The notes beneath the pieces were generated by a model. That model saw only the letters and a program-made list of their open reading frames with translations, did not search any database and was not told where the DNA came from. From the NCBI RefSeq assembly GCF_002705925.1, contig NZ_NKRE01000001.1, forward strand, positions 996,978-1,060,977: a DNA stretch of 64,000 nucleotides, given 5' to 3'. Of this stretch, positions 16,330-24,339 are shown in pieces. Position numbers and translations under genes: made by a program. Every line of letters starts with the position of its first letter. The first letter of the stretch is position 1. This stretch comes from Mycobacterium ostraviense. Its GTDB lineage: Bacteria > Actinomycetota > Actinomycetes > Mycobacteriales > Mycobacteriaceae.

Positions 16330-17832
16330 TCAGATCTCCACATCCTTGTCGTAATGGACGTTGTCCTCGCGCCAACCGCCCAGGCCGTGGCCGATGCCGG
16401 AGTAGTCGTCGATGAACTCGATCTGGTTGATCCACTTCGCCATTTTGAAACCCACCTGCGTCTCCACCCGCAGCCGCAACGGCGCTCCGTGCTTGATGGG
16501 CAGCGGCTTCCCGTTCATCTCGTAGGCCAGCAGCGTCTGCGGCTTGTACGTCAGCTCGAGGTCCATCACCTCGTAGAACTGCCCTACCCCCGCTGCGCTG
16601 GGCTCGTCGCGGCCGTTGTCCTGCATGGTCAGAAAGCAGATGTATTTCGCTTGCGGCAGCGGCCGCACATGGTCGGCGAGTGAAGCCAGCGGCAGCCCGC
16701 TCCACTCGCCGATGCTCGTCCAGCCCTGGACACAGTTGTGCATGACCCGCTGCGAATGCCGGTCGGCCAGCGCCCGCAACCCGTGCAGATCCAGGGTGAC
16801 CGGGTTTTCCACCAAGCCGCCGACCCGCAGTCGCCAGTCGACGAAGTTGTGCACCGCCATCACCTTGTATTCGGTGCTCGCCGGCGGTTTACCGTTGACC
16901 CGGTGTTCCTTGGAGATCATTCGCTGCGGGTAGTTCTGCCGCGAATTCAACGGCCGCAGCAAGGTTTTGCGGGCTGCGGTGACCACGGCGCCAAGGACGC
17001 GACGGACCTGAACGGGCCGGCGCAGACTCCACGCCGTCGCCGCGACGTGGACCGCGACGATGGCCGCAATGATCGCCAACGACCACGTGGTGGCCCAGTT
17101 GGTGTTACGAATGGAACCGAAGATCATCAGCGCGGTCAACTCGCCCCAGCCCCAGAAGAACACCATCGACAGGTGAATGACGATGAAGACCAGGAACGCC
17201 ACCAGTCCCAGGAAGTGCAGGCTGCGCGCCCATTGCCGGCCCCCCCACATCCGTACGTACCACGGAAATGCCGCCTCGATGGCCGGCGACTGCGCGGCAC
17301 CGGTCAGGATCTGAAACGGCGCCAACAAGAAAATGACGGCGGCATAGGTCAGCTTCTGGATGGCATCGTCGGGTCCGCCGGGTAACAGCGGCGGCAGGTT
17401 GAAGCTCAGGTAGGTGACGATGTCGTTGTACGCCTCACGGAAGATCGACCACGAATACGGCCAGTACCGGTGCCACTGGCCGGTGGTGAACAGCAGGATG
17501 TAGTACGACAGTCCGACGAGGACCCACCCGATGACCGAGAAGAAGTGCCAATGACGTCCCATGCCCAACTTCTTGTGGCCGGGCAACGCGAAAAGTGAGC
17601 TGTAGTCCTCCTCTTCGTCGAGGGTGTCGTACAGCTTGTTGATCGGCATCTCCTTGGTGGTGAACCGCGCCCATTCGGTGCCCGGTGTGCTGTCGTCGTG
17701 CCAGTACAACTTGGGATGTGTGGACAGGATCTCGATGCCGCTACGCATCACCAGGGTCAGGAACAGCACGTTGAGCCAATGCTCGATGCGCAGCCACGCC
17801 GGGAAGTCGAGGACGGTCATAGTCTGCGTCAT
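16330..17832 (-). CDS. Cytochrome b561-type membrane domain fused to sulfite-oxidase-family molybdopterin domain
   Basis: A 500-residue fusion. The N-terminal ~285 residues have about five membrane helices with histidines placed as haem b ligands (RIEHWLNVLFL, GRHWHFFSVIGW, SLHFLGLVAFLVFIVIHLS). The C-terminal ~190 residues are an oxidoreductase molybdopterin-binding domain; C367 in MHNCVQGWTS is the expected Mo ligand, and GAPLRLRV and GFKMAKWI are family motifs. It likely passes electrons between a substrate and the quinone pool. The substrate is unknown; relation to MsrP/MsrQ-type systems is distant. It sits between a membrane protein gene and the zinc-ribbon gene. Confidence 0.85.
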   Translation of the reverse strand: MTQTMTVLDFPAWLRIEHWLNVLFLTLVMRSGIEILSTHPKLYWHDDSTPGTEWARFTTKEMPINKLYDTLDEEEDYSSLFALPGHKKLGMGRHWHFFSVIGWVLVGLSYYILLFTTGQWHRYWPYSWSIFREAYNDIVTYLSFNLPPLLPGGPDDAIQKLTYAAVIFLLAPFQILTGAAQSPAIEAAFPWYVRMWGGRQWARSLHFLGLVAFLVFIVIHLSMVFFWGWGELTALMIFGSIRNTNWATTWSLAIIAAIVAVHVAATAWSLRRPVQVRRVLGAVVTAARKTLLRPLNSRQNYPQRMISKEHRVNGKPPASTEYKVMAVHNFVDWRLRVGGLVENPVTLDLHGLRALADRHSQRVMHNCVQGWTSIGEWSGLPLASLADHVRPLPQAKYICFLTMQDNGRDEPSAAGVGQFYEVMDLELTYKPQTLLAYEMNGKPLPIKHGAPLRLRVETQVGFKMAKWINQIEFIDDYSGIGHGLGGWREDNVHYDKDVEI

Positions 17833-17843
17833 TCCTGCCCGAT

Positions 17844-18431
17844 TCAGTCGTGCCAGTTCTGCCGCTGCGGATAAGCCACGTTGATGCCCGATAGGACCGT
17901 CGCATGGACGGCGACGAAGCCCGCGGCGAACGCCGCCGCAAGCGTTCCGGGAGCCAGGTCCCAGCGGCCGGTCAGCGACACCAGCCCGGGCAGGCTGGCA
18001 AACCGGCTAGCCAGATCGACAAGAAGGAAGACCGCGCACACGAAGCTGCCGAAATACCAGCCGAGGTGCGGCACATACGGTTTGAGCGCCAACGCCATGG
18101 CAGCGGCCGCGGTCAGGCAGCCGGCGATCAGCACCGCGGCATAGATCACGAAGTACAGCGGCAGGCCCGGCTGGGTGGCCAGCAGGTAGACATGCACCCC
18201 TATCAGGCCGATCAGCAGTGATCCGGCTAACCCGGTGACCGTCCGCGGCAGAGCGAATGCGACGTAGCCGTTCAGCGTCAGCACCGGCGAAGACCACAGT
18301 CGCTGCCACGCCTTGAGCCACAGTCGCCCGAGCAGACCAGCCACCGCTGCTAAGTACCCGGCCGAATCGGGCCGCAAACAGGTGGTTTCCACCCATGGCC
18401 GCCGAGCGGACGCGAGCCCCAGCGGATCCAC
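17844..18431 (-). CDS. Polytopic membrane protein upstream of the molybdo-oxidoreductase
   Basis: I do not recognise the family. About five membrane segments are visible (TVTGLAGSLLIGLIGVHVYL, YFVIYAAVLIAGCL, GSFVCAVFLLVDLAS, TLAAAFAAGFVAVHATVLSG). Histidines in the first and last helices could be functional. The 195-residue reading starts at ATG 18431, but the first 35 residues look untypical and a later GTG is plausible. The stop is 11 bp before the molybdo-oxidoreductase start, so the two are co-transcribed and may form a complex. Confidence 0.6.
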   Translation of the reverse strand: MDPLGLASARRPWVETTCLRPDSAGYLAAVAGLLGRLWLKAWQRLWSSPVLTLNGYVAFALPRTVTGLAGSLLIGLIGVHVYLLATQPGLPLYFVIYAAVLIAGCLTAAAAMALALKPYVPHLGWYFGSFVCAVFLLVDLASRFASLPGLVSLTGRWDLAPGTLAAAFAAGFVAVHATVLSGINVAYPQRQNWHD

Positions 18432-18570
18432 ACCGGCCGTTGGCTGAAGGCGGAGGCCTCGACAACTGCGCCGTCGTCCGGCCTATGCGCTGGGCGCAGG
18501 CGGGGATCGAATCCCATTGGTGGGCAAATCGGTTCATCGACCCAGAGCCGCACCACTCTGGCGCCCGGGG

Positions 18571-20376
18571 TCAGGGATTCAATGGCGGTCTGACGGGTAC
18601 CAGTGTCGTCGTCATCGGCGGTGGGGCCGGGGCCAGGCTCTTGCTCGCCGGTGGGTAGGGGGTCGTCGGATATGGGTTGGCCGGATTGGTGGTCGTCGGG
18701 TAGGCCGGGGTGGTGGGATATGTGGTCGCCGGGTGGGTCGTGGTCACCGGCGGCTGTGTCGTCGTCACGGTGGTTGCCGGCGGGGTCGTCACCGGCTCGG
18801 TCGATTCGATAGTCGACGAAGTGACCGAGGCCGTGTTCGAGGCCGGTGGAGGTACCGGCACCAGCTGGGAGGACTCGACGGGCGGCGTGATGACCCTGGT
18901 GTTGTTGACGGGTTTGCTCTTGGCGGCACCGAACTTCACGGCCAGGACAGCGGCTATCACCAGTGCAACGGCCGCCACACCGGTCACGCTGATGAGCACC
19001 GACGATCGCCCGTACCAATGCGTGTGTTGGGACGCATCGTCGGAATGGGCGTCGGGCCGTTCAGTGTCGGCCGTCACACTGGCACCCGTATCGCCATAGT
19101 CGACGCCGGGTATCGCGGTGTCGCCCGCAGCGGCTTCCTGCGACCAGGCCAGCGCGCGGTACGTCGCGGATTGATCGCCGTCGACGGACGCTTCGCCCGC
19201 GGCGGCGCGGCTTGCCCCGACGGCCCATGCCGACGGAACCACCTCCGTAGGGGCCAGCGCCGCGGCCTCGCCTTCCGTTCCGGCGGCGGCCGTCCCGACC
19301 GCCGCGTTGCCAACCGCGCCCTGAGGGGGCGCCCCAACGGCGGAAGACCTCATCTGGGCCAGGACGGCGGCGCCGATGGCCGCGTTCAATCTGGGTTGCG
19401 CCGTGGTGACAATCGGCACCTGCAGCCGCTCCGAAAGCCGACTGGTGATTAACGGGATGCTCGCGCCCCCACCGACCGTCGCGATGGCGGCCAGCCTGCC
19501 TTGTGGAATCTGGTTGCGTTGCAACACTTCCTCGACGCAAGAGATGAATCGTTGCAGCGGGTCGGAGATAAGGTCCTCGAACTCGGCGCGGGTCAGGCGG
19601 ACATCCTTGCCGATCCCGGGAAGCTCGGCCGGGATGACCGCGACCGTCGCGGCCGACAGTTGTTCCTTGGCACTTCGGCACTGGGCCAGCCGTCGGCTCA
19701 GCGGCGCCAGCGGTGCGGTCCCGTCGGCGTCGGCGGCGGCGTCGGCGTCGCGAGCCTCCACTGCCAGATGCCGCAAGATCATCTGGTCAAGCTGGTTTCC
19801 CGAGAAGTCGGTGTACCGCTGGGTCGTGGCGATTTGGCGAAAGTTCGACGCCGCATCGGTCAGGGTGACGCTGTTACCGCTGGCGCCGAAGTCGCACAGC
19901 ACCACGATGCCGTCGGTGGGAAAACCCGGTTTGGCGTACAGCGCCGCCAGCGCGGCGGTGGCGTCGCCGATGAAGGCCGGTTGCACCGCGCCTGGCGCCA
20001 AGTCAGGATGGCCCCGCAACGCCTCGCGCAGCGCGCCGACCTGACGCTCGCCCCAATGCGCGGGAACCGCGATGGCAACCGGCGCCCCGTAACCGACGGT
20101 GCTTGCCATCGCATCGAGCGCTCCGGCAGTAATAGCCGAGCCAGAGTGGGCCGATCCGTCCGCCGCTATCAACGGCTCCGGGTCTCCGACCCGTTCAACG
20201 AATCCGCTCAGCGCAAGCCCTGGCCCGACCGCATTGGGGTTTTCCTCCGGCGTGCCCACCTCGGGTGCGCGCTGGTTGAACAGTGTCAGCACCGAGCTGC
20301 GGGTCACCGGGACGCTGCCCGTTCGCGCGGCGACGAGGTTTGCCACCCCGACCGACAAGCCGAGCGGGTCAGTCAT
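18571..20376 (-). CDS. Membrane-anchored Hsp70/actin-fold-like protein with Thr/Pro-rich tail
   Basis: A 601-residue protein. Residues 1-350 resemble an Hsp70 ATPase domain: LSVGVANLVAAR replaces the usual phosphate-1 loop, GIVVLCDFGASGNSVTLTD is phosphate-2, and ATVGGGASIPLI is the adenosine motif. There is no Hsp70 substrate-binding domain. A low-complexity Ala/Gly/Ser/Asp linker leads to one membrane helix (about 458-480, SVLISVTGVAAVALVIAAVLAV) and a 120-residue Thr/Pro-rich tail that would lie outside. Such proteins are common in mycobacteria and uncharacterised. The weak phosphate-1 motif leaves ATP hydrolysis uncertain. Confidence 0.75.
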   Translation of the reverse strand: MTDPLGLSVGVANLVAARTGSVPVTRSSVLTLFNQRAPEVGTPEENPNAVGPGLALSGFVERVGDPEPLIAADGSAHSGSAITAGALDAMASTVGYGAPVAIAVPAHWGERQVGALREALRGHPDLAPGAVQPAFIGDATAALAALYAKPGFPTDGIVVLCDFGASGNSVTLTDAASNFRQIATTQRYTDFSGNQLDQMILRHLAVEARDADAAADADGTAPLAPLSRRLAQCRSAKEQLSAATVAVIPAELPGIGKDVRLTRAEFEDLISDPLQRFISCVEEVLQRNQIPQGRLAAIATVGGGASIPLITSRLSERLQVPIVTTAQPRLNAAIGAAVLAQMRSSAVGAPPQGAVGNAAVGTAAAGTEGEAAALAPTEVVPSAWAVGASRAAAGEASVDGDQSATYRALAWSQEAAAGDTAIPGVDYGDTGASVTADTERPDAHSDDASQHTHWYGRSSVLISVTGVAAVALVIAAVLAVKFGAAKSKPVNNTRVITPPVESSQLVPVPPPASNTASVTSSTIESTEPVTTPPATTVTTTQPPVTTTHPATTYPTTPAYPTTTNPANPYPTTPYPPASKSLAPAPPPMTTTLVPVRPPLNP

Positions 20377-20790
20377 CTCCCCCTACATCCTTTCTGTTGG
20401 GACCACCGGCCAACCCCTCCTACCGCTGCCGCCACCTGCACCACGAGCGCCCGTCGCGGTAATCCGCGGCACCGCGTCGTCGATGGACACCATGGCCGGG
20501 CAGCCGAGTGGTTTCGCGAGCCAACGGTAGGAAGGGACGCGCTAGTCGCCAACCGGTGTTTGGTTCACCGCGTAGGGGGTACCGCACCGACGACCGAATG
20601 AAACGGATTTTGGTCATTTGATGGGAGACTGCCGGCGGGGGTGACCGTATGGCTGGGCGCACTGGTGCTGCCAAGAGGGTTGCGTTGCGACCGGATTCGG
20701 CCGATCTGCCGGGAAGCTGCCGATGCGGGCGCCATTTCACGTTCGGCGGCGATTTGTGCCTGCGATCCATGGTCGCTTCAGTAGGCTCGC
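20377..20790. other. Intergenic stretch without a convincing gene
   Basis: No frame here looks like a protein. A 231-codon minus-strand frame (20420-21115) spans it but is Arg/Pro/Ser-rich and low-quality. The interval holds the promoter region of the Hsp70-like gene and leads to the two small plus-strand ORFs at 20791-21034. Confidence 0.4.
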
Positions 20791-20883
20791 GTGGGCGCCG
20801 ACTTCGAGCCGGTCGACGCGCTGACTGTGGCCGGCCGGCGGTCCATTTCGCCCGACGATGCCGTGCCGCGTGAAACGCGGTAG
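20791..20883 (+). CDS. Candidate small ORF (30 residues), first of an overlapping pair
   Basis: GTG at 20791 opens VGADFEPVDALTVAGRRSIS followed by PDDAVPRETR and TAG at 20881. The composition is protein-like, third codon positions are strongly G/C, and the stop overlaps the GTG of the next small ORF by 14 bp. AGTAGG lies about 5 bases upstream, a weak ribosome site. I do not recognise it. It may be real, or part of a decayed gene. Confidence 0.35.
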   Translation: MGADFEPVDALTVAGRRSISPDDAVPRETR

Positions 20884-21034
20884 AGCGGCTGCCGTCGACG
20901 CGGTCCAGACTCCTGCCGGGGAGGATGTCGAGCTCCTCCCCGGTGGGCCCAAGCTGGTCCGATGGGGACCGGGACCGGGTCGCCTGGCCTGTGCCGTGGC
21001 CGTGACGTATATGTCGCGCAAGCGCGGCGGGTGA
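20870..21034 (+). CDS. Candidate small ORF (54 residues), second of an overlapping pair
   Basis: GTG at 20870 opens VKRGRAAAVDAVQTPAGEDV, continues with ELLPGGPKLVRWGPGPGRLA and ends TYMSRKRGG at TGA 21032-21034. It shares 14 bp with the preceding small ORF in another frame, suggesting coupling or a frameshift that split one gene. The downstream neighbour converges from the minus strand. No family is recognised. Confidence 0.35.
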   Translation: MKRGRAAAVDAVQTPAGEDVELLPGGPKLVRWGPGPGRLACAVAVTYMSRKRGG

Positions 21035-21139
21035 AGGCGGGCAACGGGCCTGGGTGTTACCGGCCGCCATGCCGGCTACCTGCGCGATCGACAGGGCGGC
21101 AACAGTTTTCGGCATGACCTAGACGGTCTCCGGCCGTGG

Positions 21140-22318
21140 TCAGGCAGAACGCAGCCGGCAGCGCGCCACGGGTGTGCCGACGAGCCGGAACTGCTGACTG
21201 GTGTCGATCTCGCGGCTCACGCCTTCTTGAAACAAGATGATGATGTCGGACCCGCCGAACTGGAAGTAGCCGAATTCTTCGCCCTTGGACATGTGCTTGC
21301 CCGCCACCGAAGTGAGCACCACCGACGAGACGTGCGCCATTCCCACCGGGATCACCGCGACGACACCGATATTGCCGCAGTCGGATTCCGCGGTGTCGAT
21401 GGTGACCACGCCCCGTGTCTGGGAGAACTCGTATCCACTGCTGGCGCTGTCGCTGGACTGCAATTCGTGGTTCGCGATACCGACCTGCATGAACACTTTG
21501 CCGTTGATCCGGAACGATTCCTTGATCACTCCCGCCACCGGCAGGTGGTACCGGTGGTAGGCGTGCACCGGCAGCATGTAATGGACGAAGGTGCCGCGGG
21601 CAAAGCTTTCGCTGTAGGCGCTGCCTTCCAAGAGCTGCTTGATGTTGCCGTACTTGCGGTTCTTCACCTTGGTGGCCGGGATATTGGAGTCGGCGTCGAT
21701 GTCGTAAGCGTGCTGATAACGGCAATCGGCAGGCGAAGTGGCCACCAGATTGCTGGCCGGCTCGGCGATGGGCCGTAGCCCGCCGTTGATTTCGCGCGCG
21801 ATGAACTGGTTGGCCGTCAGCCAGCCACTGGGGGCGTTCGGCACACCGTCGACCAGAGATTCTTCGATGCGATACTCCGGGGCATTGTCGATGAACGACC
21901 GCAACGCTTCCGGACCGAACGACTCCGGCGTATCGAGAAAATCGCCCCACTGCCGGGCGAACTCGGTCATCCACTCCCGGAACGCGTCGGAGTCCTGGGG
22001 CGCCTCACCGTCGACCTTCTGGTCGACCAGAAAGTAGAAATGCCCCATCCGATCGCTGACCTCTTGGGCCTGCCGCTGCTCGTTCTTCCAGGCATCGCCA
22101 TTCGACTCGTGCGGAACCCATCTGAGGTAGCGCTTGAGGTAGTCCTCGTATTGACCGATATCGGTAGGCCATTCCAATGCCGCGAACAGCTCCGGGTTCA
22201 GTTCTTCCGCGGCCCACTTGCGCGCGTTCACCAAAGACCGCTCGAGCAGACTTTCCAGACCCTGCTCCTTGTCGAGGGTGTCTCGCAGTTTCTGGATGAT
22301 GGCGTCCGGTTCGCTCAT
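21140..22318 (-). CDS. Phosphatidylserine-decarboxylase-family protein
   Basis: A 392-residue protein. The C-terminal ~220 residues match the pyruvoyl-dependent phosphatidylserine decarboxylase family: TFVHYMLPVHAYHRYHLPV, VGMAHVSSVV and FGYFQFGGSD. GGS at 355-357 is where the self-cleaving serine is expected (LGST in PsdI). The N-terminal ~150 residues are acidic and helical. It differs from the standard mycobacterial Psd by length and this extension, so it is likely a paralogue with another substrate. ATG 22318 has a GAGGA site. It is divergent from the Orn/Lys/Arg decarboxylase, hinting at a shared amine or lipid function. Confidence 0.75.
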   Translation of the reverse strand: MSEPDAIIQKLRDTLDKEQGLESLLERSLVNARKWAAEELNPELFAALEWPTDIGQYEDYLKRYLRWVPHESNGDAWKNEQRQAQEVSDRMGHFYFLVDQKVDGEAPQDSDAFREWMTEFARQWGDFLDTPESFGPEALRSFIDNAPEYRIEESLVDGVPNAPSGWLTANQFIAREINGGLRPIAEPASNLVATSPADCRYQHAYDIDADSNIPATKVKNRKYGNIKQLLEGSAYSESFARGTFVHYMLPVHAYHRYHLPVAGVIKESFRINGKVFMQVGIANHELQSSDSASSGYEFSQTRGVVTIDTAESDCGNIGVVAVIPVGMAHVSSVVLTSVAGKHMSKGEEFGYFQFGGSDIIILFQEGVSREIDTSQQFRLVGTPVARCRLRSA

Positions 22319-22525
22319 GTGTCCGTCCTCAAGGTTGCCGTCACCGCCGACCGCCGCGACAACACGCAGGTGATAACGCCTTGAGAGACGGCGTCCTTGG
22401 GCCCGCAGGCGACGGTCGTCCCGGGTTGCTTTTCGCATACGGGTACCCCCGCGGCGGCGGGCTAACCCCGCATACCAGCAGCAAACAGCGGGTACTCATG
22501 GCCACGAAACGAAGTGGAGCTGGCG

Positions 22526-22600
22526 ATGAGGGACTCCAAGCGCGGTCGACTCCGCGAAAAAGAGTTCGCCACCGGCGTCGGGCAGCGCGCCACACCCTGA
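22526..22600 (+). CDS. Candidate basic leader peptide (24 residues) before the decarboxylase
   Basis: ATG at 22526, with GGAG seven bases upstream, opens MRDSKRGRLREKEF followed by ATGVGQRATP; the TGA (22598-22600) touches the ribosome site of the decarboxylase gene, whose ATG is 14 bp downstream. Seven or eight of 24 residues are Arg or Lys. A basic leader before an Orn/Lys/Arg decarboxylase could sense Arg/Lys levels by ribosome stalling. This is inference; no attenuator hairpin is obvious. Confidence 0.38.
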   Translation: MRDSKRGRLREKEFATGVGQRATP

Positions 22601-22614
22601 GGGAGGCCACGAAA

Positions 22615-24177
22615 ATGACAACCGCAAAGTCGTTCTCCGCACGCGTGGATCATCAGCGCCGCCAGAACATCAAGAAAGCGCGAGCGGAAGCGCAGGCGGG
22701 GCCGGCCCGCGCCGAGCCCGACGCCACCCCGATCGGCGACGCGATCCAGGCGATCCATCAGCGCGGCGACATCGCCTTCGGCATCCCGGCCCACCGATCG
22801 GGTACCGGCCGGATGCCACCGCTCGCGGCCCGCTGGATGGGTTCCGAGGCGTTTCGCGCCGACGTGGCGATGAACAAGGGCGTCGACAACCGGCACCAGT
22901 CCTGGCAGGTGGAGCCGACCGCTATGCAACTATTCGCTCAGGCCGTGGGCGCCGACGAAACCCTGTTCTCCGCCAACGGCAGCACGGAGAACGTCCACGT
23001 CGCGATGATGGCGGCGGTACGCCCCGGCGAGACGCTGGTGATGGCCCGCAATGGGCACAAGTCGGCGTTTTCGGCCCTGGTGCTGGCCGGCGCCATGCCT
23101 GCCTACGTCGAGCCCGAATACGACCAGCGTTGGCAGGTCGCCCATGGCGTCGACCCGAGCCGGCTCGAGCAAGTGCTGCGGGAGCATCCCGAGGCCGTCG
23201 CCGCCATGGCGTTCACCCCGACGTATTACGGCGTCAGCTCCGACGTTCGCCGGCTCGCGGAAGTTGCTCATGCCCACGACATTCCGTTGATCACCGACGA
23301 CGCCTGGGGACTGGACTACAGCTTCTGCAGCCGCCTGCCGCCCTCGGCGCTGGAGTGCGGCGCCGACTTGTGCATCGGCAGCGTCCACAAGACGCTCAAC
23401 GGGTTGCTGCAGACCTCGGTGCTCAGCAGGCAGGGCGACCGGATCGATCCGACGCGGCTGTCGCTGGTGTTCGAGCTGGAGCAGTCGACCAGCGCGTCGC
23501 CGCTGTTGTTGTCCTCCATCGACGCGGCCCGGCGCGAATTTCAAGAACATGGCGAGCGGCTGCTGGGCGACGCAATCGACTTGGCGCTGCGTGTCAGGTC
23601 GGAACTCGCGCGGATGCCGAGGCTGAGCCTCATGGGCGACGAAATACTTGGCAGCCCAGGTGCTTTCGCGTTCGATCCGACCCATGTCACCGTCGACGTC
23701 GTCGGGCTGGGTCTGACCGGTTTCCAGGCCGCTGACTGGTTGCGGGAACGCTGCGGCATCCATATGGAACTGGCCGACCACCGCCGGGTGATGGCCTTGA
23801 TCAGCTACGCCGATACCGATGCCACCGCGCACCGGCTGGTCGACGCCATGGCGGCGTTGGCCGAGGAACACGCCGGCGCCAAGCCCCGCACCGTCGACGA
23901 TGTACCGGCGTGGTCGGACCTGCGCACCGAGACCGTCATGCTGCCGCGCGACGCCTTCCTGGGCGCCACCGAGATGGTGCCGTGGCAGCAGGCCGCCGGT
24001 CGCGTTTCGGCGGAGATGATCTGCCCGTATCCGCCGGGTATTCCGGTGGTTGCGCCGGGCGAGCTACTCACCGATGCGATCGTCGGCTATCTGCAGTGCC
24101 AAGCCGCTCAGGGAGCGATGGTCGAAGGCGCCGCCGACGAGTCACTGGCCGAATTGCGGGCGGTGGCAAGCCGATAA
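22615..24177 (+). CDS. Orn/Lys/Arg decarboxylase-family PLP enzyme
   Basis: A 520-residue fold-type-I PLP enzyme of the basic-amino-acid decarboxylase group. The PLP lysine is K259 in GSVHKTLNG, the cofactor aspartate lies in ITDDAWG (residues 226-232), and FGIPAHRSG and NGSTENVH mark the active site. The C-terminal domain ends with ICPYPPGIPVV, typical of these enzymes. The product would be agmatine, cadaverine or putrescine; the substrate cannot be decided by eye. ATG 22615 has GGGAGG 8 bases upstream; longer in-frame readings run through low-quality sequence. Confidence 0.87.
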   Translation: MTTAKSFSARVDHQRRQNIKKARAEAQAGPARAEPDATPIGDAIQAIHQRGDIAFGIPAHRSGTGRMPPLAARWMGSEAFRADVAMNKGVDNRHQSWQVEPTAMQLFAQAVGADETLFSANGSTENVHVAMMAAVRPGETLVMARNGHKSAFSALVLAGAMPAYVEPEYDQRWQVAHGVDPSRLEQVLREHPEAVAAMAFTPTYYGVSSDVRRLAEVAHAHDIPLITDDAWGLDYSFCSRLPPSALECGADLCIGSVHKTLNGLLQTSVLSRQGDRIDPTRLSLVFELEQSTSASPLLLSSIDAARREFQEHGERLLGDAIDLALRVRSELARMPRLSLMGDEILGSPGAFAFDPTHVTVDVVGLGLTGFQAADWLRERCGIHMELADHRRVMALISYADTDATAHRLVDAMAALAEEHAGAKPRTVDDVPAWSDLRTETVMLPRDAFLGATEMVPWQQAAGRVSAEMICPYPPGIPVVAPGELLTDAIVGYLQCQAAQGAMVEGAADESLAELRAVASR

Positions 24178-24339
24178 CGCGCCACGCGACCGCTTCCGTC
24201 GGGGCTGACCGGCGGATGTCCTCACGGTGCGGGCAACAGAAATGACGTCGACGTTCGCTGTGAGCGAAACATGAAATCTCTTGCCGGATAGTCGCTTTCT
24301 GCGGCTTTCTTGTCGGTGGGTCAGCATAGTGTTTCGGAC

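Noticed and set aside
18492..18566. 75-base minus-strand segment resembling a tRNA (GGGCGC/GCGCCC ends and GGGATTCGATCCC)
   Set aside because: The T-stem closes with an A-C mismatch, one acceptor pair fails and no canonical anticodon arm forms. It is at most a chance or decayed tRNA.
20420..21115. 231-codon minus-strand frame
   Set aside because: Arg/Pro/Ser-rich, no motif or ribosome site, and overlapped by better small plus-strand frames.
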